Assembly: GCA_946184255.1 (NCBI GenBank)
Contig: CAMHFA010000087.1
Coordinates: 1 to 5,534 of the forward strand
Reading direction: 5' to 3'
Length of the DNA: 5,534 nt
DNA from: an uncultured Bacteroidales bacterium
GTDB lineage: Bacteria > Bacteroidota > Bacteroidia > Bacteroidales > UBA932
Shown here: positions 1 through 5,534 of the stretch, piece after piece
How positions within the stretch are numbered: position 1 is the stretch's first letter
Layout: each line of letters opens with the position of its first letter
The notes under the pieces: generated by a model
The model's database searches: none
What the model was told of the DNA's origin: nothing
The model's input: only the letters and a program-made list of their open reading frames with translations
Program-made: the position numbers and the translations under genes

Positions 1-61
1 TCAGTCCATGGAGGGTTACGACATCGACAAGTACATCACCCGCATCGAAAGCCAGAAATAA
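1..61 (+). CDS. 3' end of an unrecognised protein gene (partial, cut by the left edge)
   Basis: Reading codons from base 2, an open frame gives 19 residues ending in YITRIESQK, then TAA at 59-61. The tail is charged and looks like an ordinary soluble, probably helical, C-terminus. The stop lies two bases before the ATG of yebC, so the two genes are very probably co-transcribed and perhaps translationally coupled. The fragment is too short to assign a family and I do not recognise it. The evidence that it is a gene is the open frame together with the tight junction to yebC; an open frame of 19 codons alone would prove little. Confidence 0.6.
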   Translation, partial: QSMEGYDIDKYITRIESQK

Positions 62-63
62 CC

Positions 64-819
64 ATGGGAAGAGCGTTTGAGTTCCGCAAGGAAAGGAAGT
101 TCAAGAGGTGGGGCCACATGGCCAAGACCTTCACCAAGATCGGGAAGGAAATCACCATTGCTGTAAAGCAGGGCGGTCCCGATGTGACCGGAAACCCCAG
201 GCTCAGGGCCCTCATCGCTGAGGCCAGGAGCGAGAACATGCCTAAGGACAATGTCGAAAGGGCAATCAAAAAAGCCCTCGAAAAGGACCAGGGCGATTTC
301 AAGGAGATAGTGTACGAAGGCTACGGCCCTCATGGTATTGCCTACCTCGTGGAGGCTGCAACTGACAACAACACCAGGACAGTTGCAAACGTACGCAGCT
401 ATTTCACCAAGTGCGGAGGCACCCTCGGCACCAGCGGCAGCGTCAGTTTCATGTTCGACCACAAGTGCGTCTTCCGCATTAAGGACAAGGAAGGCCTTGA
501 CATCGAAGAGCTTCAACTCGAACTCTGCGACTGCGACGACGATCCCGAAGTCTTTACCGAAGAGCAGGAGAATGAAGATGGAGATGTCACCAGGAACATC
601 GTGATCTACGGTGCCTACAGTTCATACGGAGCAATCCAGAAATACATCGAGGACAACGGTTATGAACTGGTGTCCGGAGGCTTTGAGAGAATTCCCAACG
701 TGGATCTCAAGGATGTAACTCCCGAACAGAGGGAAACCCTCGACAAACTCACCGGCCTTCTTGAGGACGATGACGATGTCACTTCCGTCTACAACACCAT
801 GAAGCCTGCCGAGGAATAA
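64..819 (+). CDS. yebC: YebC/PmpR/TACO1-family protein
   Basis: This 251-residue cytosolic protein belongs to the YebC family. Members were first described as DNA-binding regulators (PmpR) and are now also linked to translation, as in mitochondrial TACO1 and work on ribosome stalling at proline-rich stretches. The N-terminus (MGRAFEFRKERKFKRWG) is the variant used by Bacteroidota, not the MAGHSKW start of the E. coli YebC type. The helical N-terminal domain covers about residues 1-80. The family signature YEGYGPHGIAYLVEAATDNN is at 84-103, followed by RTVANVRS and the GGTLGTSGSVSF block near 118-129. The C-terminal domain keeps the usual pattern (GAIQKYIEDNGYEL, then a proline turn and a final helix). 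An acidic stretch at about 154-175 (CDCDDDPEVF, EEQENEDGD) looks longer than in typical members. The start follows the previous stop by two bases, and the next gene begins 12 bases after its stop. The family call is very secure; the molecular role here is inferred from the family. Confidence 0.96.
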   Translation: MGRAFEFRKERKFKRWGHMAKTFTKIGKEITIAVKQGGPDVTGNPRLRALIAEARSENMPKDNVERAIKKALEKDQGDFKEIVYEGYGPHGIAYLVEAATDNNTRTVANVRSYFTKCGGTLGTSGSVSFMFDHKCVFRIKDKEGLDIEELQLELCDCDDDPEVFTEEQENEDGDVTRNIVIYGAYSSYGAIQKYIEDNGYELVSGGFERIPNVDLKDVTPEQRETLDKLTGLLEDDDDVTSVYNTMKPAEE

Positions 820-831
820 TTCCTCACGGCG

Positions 832-2058
832 ATGGCAAGGCTTCTAAAGAAGACAATTATCACCCTGGTCTGCATTGCAGGCCAGGGCTTGTCATGTTTT
901 TGGGCAGCCTTCTCCCAGGACACCAGTGGCTCATGGGCTGTTAAGGCCGGGGCCGACCGGATGACCATCGGCTCTTTCAGGGACTCATACACGTCCTTGG
1001 GCTTCAATGCATTTACCCTTGAAGCCGACTACCAGACAGCCGGAGAATACGGTGGATTCCAAGCAGGTTACAACTATCCGGTCTTCGGGATAGGTCTTAC
1101 ATGGAACACCCTTTCAGACGTCAGGTTCAAGAGCAAGAACGGGAGGTATTCCGACATGGTCACCGCTTATGGCACGATTTCAAGGGACCTTGTCAGGACG
1201 AAACATCTGGGATTCGGTTACAACATCCATCTGGGCCTGTCATACTCATCCGGTTACTATGATGCCCAGACCAACAGTGCGAACTGGTTCTTCAGTTCCC
1301 CTATCCTTTTCTATGCTGCCGGAGGAGGGCACTTGACATGGCTTGTATCTCCAAGGCTTGACCTGGAGGCGGGGATAATCGTAAAGCACAATTCCAGTGC
1401 AAGATTAGCCTATCCCAACGGAGGGCTGAACTATTGGGGAGGCGGTCTATCAGCAAGATATCGCTTCCAAAGCGGAAAGCCTCAGGCAGGAAACATATTC
1501 AGGACTCCCAAGATTTCTCCTGAGGTTTATCGGAAAAGATGGAACTTCGAACTCTATGCCGGAGGAGGGGTTCACGCCTGCGCTGCCGAATGGCGGGCGC
1601 TTGTCAAGACAGTTCCAAGGAACGAACTCTCCACATCCCTCCTGAAGAAGTGGCCCATGGCATCCTTGAGTGCAGACGCAATTTACAGGGTATCGGGCAG
1701 ATTTGGTCTTGGGACCACAGTGGACGGATTCTGGTGTTCCAACACCGGACGGCTTCGCTGGGCTGACAGCGTGTTATATGAGGCAGATGAGGTAGCTTCT
1801 TCAAAAGGTTATTCTCCATTCTCGGCCGGAATAGGTCTGGTCCAGGAAGTTTTCTACAGGAATGCAGCACTTTATGTCCAGGAAGGAATATACCTTTACC
1901 GTCACATGGGCATACGCGGAGAGCACGGGCCCCTCTATGAAAGGGCAGGTATCAGGTACTATCCACCGTCATTGGATCCGTTTTTTGTAAGTGTCTGCAT
2001 AAAAGCCCACAAGTTCAAGGCAGATTATCTGGACTTTTCTATCGGAATCAGGCTCTGA
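832..2058 (+). CDS. PagL-like acyloxyacyl hydrolase / lipid A deacylase family outer-membrane protein
   Basis: This 408-residue protein has a signal peptide (basic MARLLKK, hydrophobic core to about residue 27, probable cleavage near AFS-QD at 27-30). Alternating amphipathic beta-strands rich in Tyr, Gly and aromatics run to a barrel-like end, DFSIGIRL. Residues 186-200 (HNSSARLAYPNGGLN) align without gaps to the active-site region of Pseudomonas PagL as I recall it (HYSN...PNDGIE). His186 and Ser188 match the catalytic His and Ser, while the position of the catalytic Glu is Asn200. PagL removes the 3-O-linked acyl chain of lipid A in the outer membrane; the same reaction here is an inference. 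PagL itself is only about 150 residues when mature. The extra half (about 225-408) also looks like beta-strands, a layout I associate with Bacteroidota members of this family. It lies 12 bases after yebC with no visible promoter of its own, so it is probably read from upstream. Cys14 and Cys22 do not form a good lipobox. A different barrel function is possible. Confidence 0.78.
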   Translation: MARLLKKTIITLVCIAGQGLSCFWAAFSQDTSGSWAVKAGADRMTIGSFRDSYTSLGFNAFTLEADYQTAGEYGGFQAGYNYPVFGIGLTWNTLSDVRFKSKNGRYSDMVTAYGTISRDLVRTKHLGFGYNIHLGLSYSSGYYDAQTNSANWFFSSPILFYAAGGGHLTWLVSPRLDLEAGIIVKHNSSARLAYPNGGLNYWGGGLSARYRFQSGKPQAGNIFRTPKISPEVYRKRWNFELYAGGGVHACAAEWRALVKTVPRNELSTSLLKKWPMASLSADAIYRVSGRFGLGTTVDGFWCSNTGRLRWADSVLYEADEVASSKGYSPFSAGIGLVQEVFYRNAALYVQEGIYLYRHMGIRGEHGPLYERAGIRYYPPSLDPFFVSVCIKAHKFKADYLDFSIGIRL

Positions 2059-2072
2059 AATCCTCGCGTAAA

Positions 2073-2104
2073 TTTGGCGAAAAGCAGGATTCTTGGTATA
2101 TTTG
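2073..2104 (+). promoter_or_regulatory. Bacteroidota-type sigma promoter for the decarboxylase operon
   Basis: TTTG at 2073-2076 and TATATTTG at 2097-2104 are separated by 20 bases. This fits the Bacteroides primary-sigma consensus (TTTG around -33, TAnnTTTG around -7, spacer about 19-21) with no mismatch. The site is in the only sizeable intergenic gap, directly ahead of mmdA. Transcription would be expected to begin a few bases after 2104, leaving a leader of roughly 30-35 bases. No operator-like palindrome overlapping it was recognised. Confidence 0.8.
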
Positions 2105-2121
2105 ACATTCACGCTTATCAT

Positions 2122-2144
2122 CTCAAAATAAGATTAAAATCAAT
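2122..2144 (+). promoter_or_regulatory. A/T-rich leader in front of mmdA, no Shine-Dalgarno
   Basis: The bases just upstream of the mmdA ATG are rich in A and T (CAAAATAAGATTAAAATCAAT) and contain no GGAGG-like element. Bacteroidota commonly start translation on such unstructured, A-rich leaders without base pairing to 16S rRNA. The leader therefore supports the ATG at 2145 as the start. Confidence 0.55.
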
Positions 2145-3707
2145 ATGAGTATCCAACAGGAAAACATCGCCAAACTGGTTGAACGCAGGGCGGCGGCAAA
2201 GCTCGGCGGAGGACAGAAAAGGATAGACGCACAGCACCAGAAAGGGAAGATGACTGCCAGGGAAAGGCTCTCCCTTCTGCTGGACGAAGGCAGTTTTGAA
2301 GAATTCGACATGTTCGTACAGCATCGCTGCACCAACTTCGGTATGGAGAAGCAGCATTTCGACGGCGACGGAGTGGTGACCGGAATGGGAACCATCGGTG
2401 GCCGTCTCGTCTATGTGGCAGCCCAGGATTTCACCGTTTCTGGAGGTTCCCTTTCCAAGACCATGTCTGAAAAGATCTGCAAGGTTCTTGACCTGGCCTC
2501 CCGTAACGGAGCACCGTTCATCTGTCTGAATGATTCAGGTGGAGCAAGGATACAGGAAGGTGTCGATTCCCTTGCCGGCTACGGCGAAATATTCGAAAGG
2601 AATATACTTGCATCCGGAGTAGTGCCCCAGATTTCCGGCATCTTCGGTCCATGCGCAGGCGGAGCGGTTTACTCCCCTGCCCTTACAGACTTCACAGTGA
2701 TGGTAAAGAACACTTCCTACATGTTCCTTACCGGTCCGGCAGTGGTCAAGAGTGTCCTCGGCGAAGTGGTTTCCCAGGAAGAGCTTGGCGGGGCAAGCGT
2801 CCATGCTTCAAAGAGCGGTGTGGCCCATTTCGCAGCTGAAAACGAAGAAGACGGCATCCGTACCATAAAGGAGCTCCTCTCTTTTATTCCCCAGAACAAT
2901 ATGGAGGAGGCTCCAAGGGTTCCCACAAACGACCCGGTCAGCCGTGTGGATGACAGCCTCAATGAGATCGTTCCCGACAATCCCAATACTCCGTACGACA
3001 TGTACAAGGTTATCGGAAGCATAGTGGATGACGGGAAGTTCTTTGAAGTCCACAAGGATTTCGCCAGGAACATCATAGTCGGGTTCGCCCACATGAACGG
3101 AAGGAGCGTGGGAATAGTCGCCAACCAGCCGAAGGTTCTCGCCGGAGTCCTGGACATCAACGCATCCCGTAAAGGCGCCCGTTTCGTACGTTTCTGTGAC
3201 GCTTTCAACATCCCCATCGTTTCACTGGTGGATGTCCCCGGTTTCCTCCCCGGAACCCAGCAGGAATACGGCGCGGTTATCACTAACGGAGCAAAACTCC
3301 TCTACGCCTATGGAGAGGCTACGGTTCCGAAGGTCACAGTCGAAATCAGGAAGAGCTACGGTGGTTCCTACATAGTGATGAGCAGCAAACACCTCAGGGC
3401 TGACCTGGTCTATGCCTGGCCTTCCGCCCAAATCGCTGTCATGGGAGCTGACGGAGCTGTCAACGTACTTTATGCGAAGGACATCAAGGCAGTTGAAGAC
3501 CCGTCTGAGCAGGAAAAGATCAAGGCCGAGAAGAAGGCTGAGTACGAAGATCTCTTCAACAATCCCTACCAGGCTGCCCAGAAGGGCTACATTGACGACG
3601 TCATCGAACCTCGCAACACCCGTTTCCGCGTGATACGTGCTTTGGAACAACTCTCCGGCAAGAAGCAGCAGATGCCCTCCAAGAAACATGACAATCTCCC
3701 CCTGTAA
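2145..3707 (+). CDS. mmdA: Methylmalonyl-CoA decarboxylase alpha subunit (acyl-CoA carboxyltransferase)
   Basis: This 520-residue cytosolic enzyme of the PccB/MmdA carboxyltransferase family transfers the carboxyl group of (S)-methylmalonyl-CoA to biotin on the partner carrier protein, giving propionyl-CoA. It has two crotonase-like halves. The N-terminal half carries KMTARERL at 35-42, SGGARIQEG at 131-139 and [16 protein letters not shown] at 168-183. The C-terminal half carries [12 protein letters not shown] at 363-374, [13 protein letters not shown] at 403-415 and [10 protein letters not shown] at 434-443. The Gly-rich pairs match the oxyanion-hole segments of the family. Length is normal (about 510-520). 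The OadG, biotin-carrier and OadB-type genes that follow, with no biotin carboxylase in view, favour a sodium-pumping decarboxylase over propionyl-CoA carboxylase. Oxaloacetate as substrate is unlikely, because oxaloacetate decarboxylases use an unrelated pyruvate-carboxylase-like alpha subunit. The gene is first after a good promoter. Only the exact acyl-CoA preference is uncertain. Confidence 0.94.
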   Translation: MSIQQENIAKLVERRAAAKLGGGQKRIDAQHQKGKMTARERLSLLLDEGSFEEFDMFVQHRCTNFGMEKQHFDGDGVVTGMGTIGGRLVYVAAQDFTVSGGSLSKTMSEKICKVLDLASRNGAPFICLNDSGGARIQEGVDSLAGYGEIFERNILASGVVPQISGIFGPCAGGAVYSPALTDFTVMVKNTSYMFLTGPAVVKSVLGEVVSQEELGGASVHASKSGVAHFAAENEEDGIRTIKELLSFIPQNNMEEAPRVPTNDPVSRVDDSLNEIVPDNPNTPYDMYKVIGSIVDDGKFFEVHKDFARNIIVGFAHMNGRSVGIVANQPKVLAGVLDINASRKGARFVRFCDAFNIPIVSLVDVPGFLPGTQQEYGAVITNGAKLLYAYGEATVPKVTVEIRKSYGGSYIVMSSKHLRADLVYAWPSAQIAVMGADGAVNVLYAKDIKAVEDPSEQEKIKAEKKAEYEDLFNNPYQAAQKGYIDDVIEPRNTRFRVIRALEQLSGKKQQMPSKKHDNLPL

Positions 3708-3708
3708 C

Positions 3709-4641
3709 ATGATGAAACTTTCAAGGATACATATCCTCTCCTTGCTGTCCCTGTTTGTGGCGGTTTCGCTAGGTGCGCAGAACATGACCGACCTTTTGAT
3801 CGGTGAGGTTCTGGTCGACAACACCTGCAGCCTTACGGACGGCTTCGGACAAAGGAACGGATGGATTGAGTTGTTCAATACGTCAAATGGAACTGTCAAG
3901 TTCGGAGGATGCTATCTCTCCGATGACAAGGACAACCTTAAAAAGTACCATATTCCAACATCTGACCGTTCCGCCCAGGTGGGTCCACGCCAGAGCGTGA
4001 TATTTTTCACAAGTGGAGATTCATCCCAGGGTACTTTCTACACCAATTTCAAGCTTCGGAAAGGTTCGACCCTGTATCTGGTAAGCAACGATGGAAGGAC
4101 CGTAATCGACCAGGTTGAGATACCTTCCGACCTCCCTGCTGACTGTTCGGTGGTCAGGGTCCCCACTGGAGTAAAAGAGATGGACTTCATCACTAAGATT
4201 TCCCAAAAGCCCTCTCCTGGATCATACAATGGCGATGTCGATGCCAAAACCAAGAGTGAGATCATGAAGGAACAGGACCCCCATGGTTGGGTGCTTACAC
4301 TTATCGCCGTCATGGTTGTCTTCACTGCCCTGATGATCCTCTCTTTCATATTCAGATGGATAGGGAACACCCACCAGCGCCCGAAGAAGGAAAAAGTCAA
4401 GAAGCAGAAAGCCAGGAAGCCGGTCAAGACCGGAGACCTCACTCCCGAGGTTGCGGCAGCCATCACCATGGCCCTTTCCCAGGAATTTGGCGGAGAGGTC
4501 TATGCGGCCATTGCCCTCGCCCTTGACGACTACCTCGGCGGAGGCATACACGACGCCGAGAGTTTCGTCATCACCATCAACCCCACCCCCGGCAGTACAT
4601 GGGCTGACAAAGCGCAGAATTTCAGACAATTACCACGATAA
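3709..4641 (+). CDS. oadG: Lamin-tail domain / OadG-family sodium-pump decarboxylase subunit
   Basis: This 310-residue membrane protein starts one base after the mmdA stop (TAA-C-ATG-ATG; the second ATG at 3712 is equally possible). It has a signal peptide (1-23, ending SLGA-QN). The exported region at about 28-170 resembles a lamin-tail domain: LLIGEVLVDN, WIELFNTSNGTVKFGGCYLS, QSVIFFTSG, LRKGSTLYLVSNDGRTVIDQVE. One membrane helix follows (about 193-218, WVLTLIAVMVVFTALMILSF), then a strongly basic stretch (223-240) and a cytosolic tail that includes EVAAAITMALSQEFGG, EVYAAIALALDDYL and the end TWADKAQNFRQLPR. The single helix plus tail corresponds to OadG/MmdD, the small subunit that assembles the soluble subunits with the beta subunit. 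Classical OadG proteins are only about 80-100 residues, so the exported domain is an addition. The positive-inside rule and signal peptide agree on periplasmic N-terminus, cytosolic C-terminus. A longer frame opening at 3637 is rejected because it overlaps mmdA and would bury the signal peptide. The lamin-tail call rests on pattern recognition only. Confidence 0.85.
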   Translation: MMKLSRIHILSLLSLFVAVSLGAQNMTDLLIGEVLVDNTCSLTDGFGQRNGWIELFNTSNGTVKFGGCYLSDDKDNLKKYHIPTSDRSAQVGPRQSVIFFTSGDSSQGTFYTNFKLRKGSTLYLVSNDGRTVIDQVEIPSDLPADCSVVRVPTGVKEMDFITKISQKPSPGSYNGDVDAKTKSEIMKEQDPHGWVLTLIAVMVVFTALMILSFIFRWIGNTHQRPKKEKVKKQKARKPVKTGDLTPEVAAAITMALSQEFGGEVYAAIALALDDYLGGGIHDAESFVITINPTPGSTWADKAQNFRQLPR

Positions 4642-4658
4642 TACAAAAAACACACAAT

Positions 4659-5090
4659 ATGAAGACCTACAAATTCAAAATCAACGGCAACGAATACAAC
4701 GTCGACATCAATTCCGTAGAAGGGAATACAGCTGATGTAACCGTCAACGGAGCCTCCTACAAAGTCGAGATGGAAACTCCCATCGCTCCCGCAGCTCCGG
4801 TCGCTGCACCGGCTGCACCGGCTCCTGCGACAGCTGCTGCAGCTCCTGCACCGGCCCCCTCGGCAGGCTCTGGAGCCGGAAAAGCCATCACCTCTCCCCT
4901 TCCGGGAGTCATAATCGAGGTCTCGGTAAAGGAAGGACAGGCAGTAAAGGCTGGCCAGAAAGTAGCTGTCATCGAAGCCATGAAGATGGAAAACGAAATC
5001 CAGGCATCCAGTGACGGTACCGTCACCGCCGTTCTCGTGAACAAGGGAGACTCTGTCCTTGAAGGTGCTGAAATCGTCAAGATAGCCTAG
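4659..5090 (+). CDS. mmdC: Biotin carboxyl carrier protein of the decarboxylase
   Basis: This 143-residue cytosolic protein carries biotin between the MmdA carboxyltransferase and the membrane beta subunit. Residues 1-40 form a short N-terminal segment (YKFKINGNEYNV, VNGASYKVEME) typical of Bacteroidota carriers. Residues 41-72 are an Ala/Pro hinge. Residues 75-143 are a biotinyl-lipoyl domain with ITSPLPGVIIEVSVKEGQ, VIEAMKMENEI and the closing VNKGDSVLEGAEIVKI. Lys109 in AMKM (codon 4983-4985) is the expected biotinylation site. It begins 17 bases after the oadG stop behind an A-rich leader (TACAAAAAACACACAAT) without a Shine-Dalgarno, and the next gene starts one base after its TAG. It corresponds to MmdC of Veillonella-type complexes. 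Given its position among the pump genes, a role in acetyl-CoA carboxylase is unlikely. The family is certain and the complex assignment is strong by context. Confidence 0.94.
   Translation: MKTYKFKINGNEYNVDINSVEGNTADVTVNGASYKVEMETPIAPAAPVAAPAAPAPATAAAAPAPAPSAGSGAGKAITSPLPGVIIEVSVKEGQAVKAGQKVAVIEAMKMENEIQASSDGTVTAVLVNKGDSVLEGAEIVKIA
4779..4874 (+). repeat. Ala/Pro low-complexity hinge coding repeat
   Basis: Residues 41-72 of the biotin carrier are almost entirely Ala and Pro (PIAPAAPVAAPAAPAPATAA, then more of the same, ending SAGSG). At DNA level there is a perfect 9-base tandem, GCTGCACCG twice at 4803-4820, followed by degenerate GCTCCTGC units. Such linkers let the biotinyl domain swing between active sites. 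Repeats of this kind often change length between strains by slippage. Confidence 0.75.
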
Positions 5091-5091
5091 G

Positions 5092-5534
5092 ATGAACACT
5101 ATCATCGAAAATCTCCAGCATTTCTGGTTTTTCACCGGATTCGCCAATGCGTCGTGGCAGAACGTGGCCATGATCTGTATTGGAATCCTGTTCATAACCA
5201 TTGCCATAAAGAAAGGCTGGGAGCCACTCCTCCTTATACCGATCGGCTTCGGAATGATCATCGGCAACATCCCGATGTTCCCCGGTCTCAACATCGGTGT
5301 CTATGAGGACGGTTCCGTCCTAAATACACTGTACCAGGGAGTCAAGCAAGGCTGGTACCCGCCTCTTATCTTCCTGGGAATCGGTGCTATGACGGATTTC
5401 TCAGCCCTGATCTCCCAGCCAAGGCTGCTTCTGATCGGAGCTGCCGCCCAGACGGGAATATTCGGAGCCTACCTTCTTGCCCTTCTTCTGGGGTTCGATC
5501 CCAACCAGGCTGGAGCAATTGGAATCATCGGAGG
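5092..5534 (+). CDS. oadB: Sodium-translocating decarboxylase beta subunit (partial, cut by the right edge)
   Basis: The ATG lies one base after the biotin-carrier stop (TAG-G-ATG). The frame stays open to the window end, giving 147 full codons plus two bases of a Gly codon; the family is usually around 400 residues. This inner-membrane protein (OadB/MmdB/GcdB family) decarboxylates carboxybiotin and couples this to sodium export. The visible part has hydrophobic spans at about 24-40 (VAMICIGILFITIAI), 45-60 (PLLLIPIGFGMIIGNI), 90-107 (PPLIFLGIGAMTDFSALI) and 111-134. Family-typical segments are GSVLNTLYQGVKQGWYPPLI, GIGAMTDF and AGAIGIIGG. The conserved ADGPT element, with an Asp reported as essential for sodium transport, normally follows IGIIGG directly, so the window stops just short of it. 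Asp102 in the GAMTDF segment is visible. Substrate identity is set by the alpha subunit, so mmdB would be an equally good name. Confidence 0.93.
   Translation, partial: MNTIIENLQHFWFFTGFANASWQNVAMICIGILFITIAIKKGWEPLLLIPIGFGMIIGNIPMFPGLNIGVYEDGSVLNTLYQGVKQGWYPPLIFLGIGAMTDFSALISQPRLLLIGAAAQTGIFGAYLLALLLGFDPNQAGAIGIIG

Noticed and set aside
16..516. 166-residue open frame on the minus strand under yebC.
   Set aside because: It is antisense to the conserved YebC signature region and shows no protein family features.
871..899. Possible lipoprotein signal (Cys14 or Cys22) in the PagL-like protein.
   Set aside because: The residues before the cysteines (TLV-C, GLS-C) fit the lipobox poorly. A standard signal peptidase I site near AFS-QD is more likely.
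1970..1987. T-run (GTTTTTTG) after the GGATCC palindrome near 1975-1980.
   Set aside because: It lies inside the PagL-like coding region and encodes PFFV. The six-base palindrome leaves no loop for a stem, so it is not a terminator.
2059..2091. Inverted repeat AATCCT (2059-2064) / AGGATT (2086-2091) just after the PagL-like gene, a possible terminator.
   Set aside because: The stem is only six pairs with a 21-base loop and no T-run follows. The -33 element lies inside the loop and the right arm falls in the promoter spacer, so an intrinsic terminator is not supported.
2717..3283. 188-residue open frame on the minus strand inside mmdA.
   Set aside because: It is fully antisense to conserved mmdA sequence and has no family resemblance.
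3637..3708. Longer start for the OadG-like gene, overlapping the end of mmdA.
   Set aside because: The added 24 residues ([15 protein letters not shown]...) have low protein quality and would push the clear signal peptide inward. The ATG pair at 3709/3712 directly after the mmdA stop is the natural start.
3222..3899. 225-residue open frame on the minus strand across the mmdA/oadG junction.
   Set aside because: It is antisense to two well-supported genes and has no recognisable domain or start context.
4530..5294. 254-residue open frame on the minus strand.
   Set aside because: It is antisense to the biotin carrier and the beta subunit. Its Cys/Arg/Ser-rich middle (RGGRCRSCSSCRRSRCS) is the reverse reading of the Ala/Pro hinge, so it is a shadow.
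1..5534. tRNA or rRNA genes, CRISPR repeats, transposase genes, phage or attachment-site signatures.
   Set aside because: None was seen. Nearly all of the window is covered by six co-oriented genes plus one gene end, and the only gap above 20 bases is 2059-2144.

Overview
The window looks like chromosomal DNA from a Bacteroidota bacterium, most likely of the order Bacteroidales. Three things point there. The promoter ahead of the third full gene fits the Bacteroidota consensus (TTTG, 20 bases, TAnnTTTG). The translation starts have A-rich leaders or tight spacing and no Shine-Dalgarno sequences. The sodium-pump subunit order (carboxyltransferase, lamin-tail/OadG fusion, biotin carrier, beta subunit) is one I know from Bacteroides-type genomes. 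All genes run on the + strand and coding density is very high. I cannot name a genus or species.

Bases 1-819 hold the last 19 codons of an unrecognised gene and, two bases later, a YebC/TACO1-family protein. Twelve bases further on is a 408-residue exported outer-membrane protein (832-2058) related to the lipid A deacylase PagL. These three genes are packed like one transcription unit. An 86-base gap (2059-2144) follows, with the promoter and an A/T-rich leader.

Bases 2145-5534 hold a sodium-pumping decarboxylase operon, cut by the right edge. It encodes the methylmalonyl-CoA carboxyltransferase alpha subunit (mmdA), a secreted-lamin-tail plus OadG membrane subunit, a biotin carrier protein with the AMKM biotinylation motif, and the first 147 complete codons of the multi-membrane-span beta subunit. 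In the expected cycle, MmdA moves the carboxyl group of (S)-methylmalonyl-CoA to biotin on the carrier, releasing propionyl-CoA. The beta subunit then decarboxylates carboxybiotin and exports sodium. The OadG-like subunit holds the complex together at the membrane. This is the energy-conserving last part of the succinate-to-propionate pathway.

No RNA gene, CRISPR array, insertion sequence or phage signature was seen. I find no wholly new system. The points most worth a second look are the periplasmic lamin-tail domain fused to a sodium-pump subunit, and the PagL-like enzyme whose third catalytic residue appears to be Asn instead of Glu.
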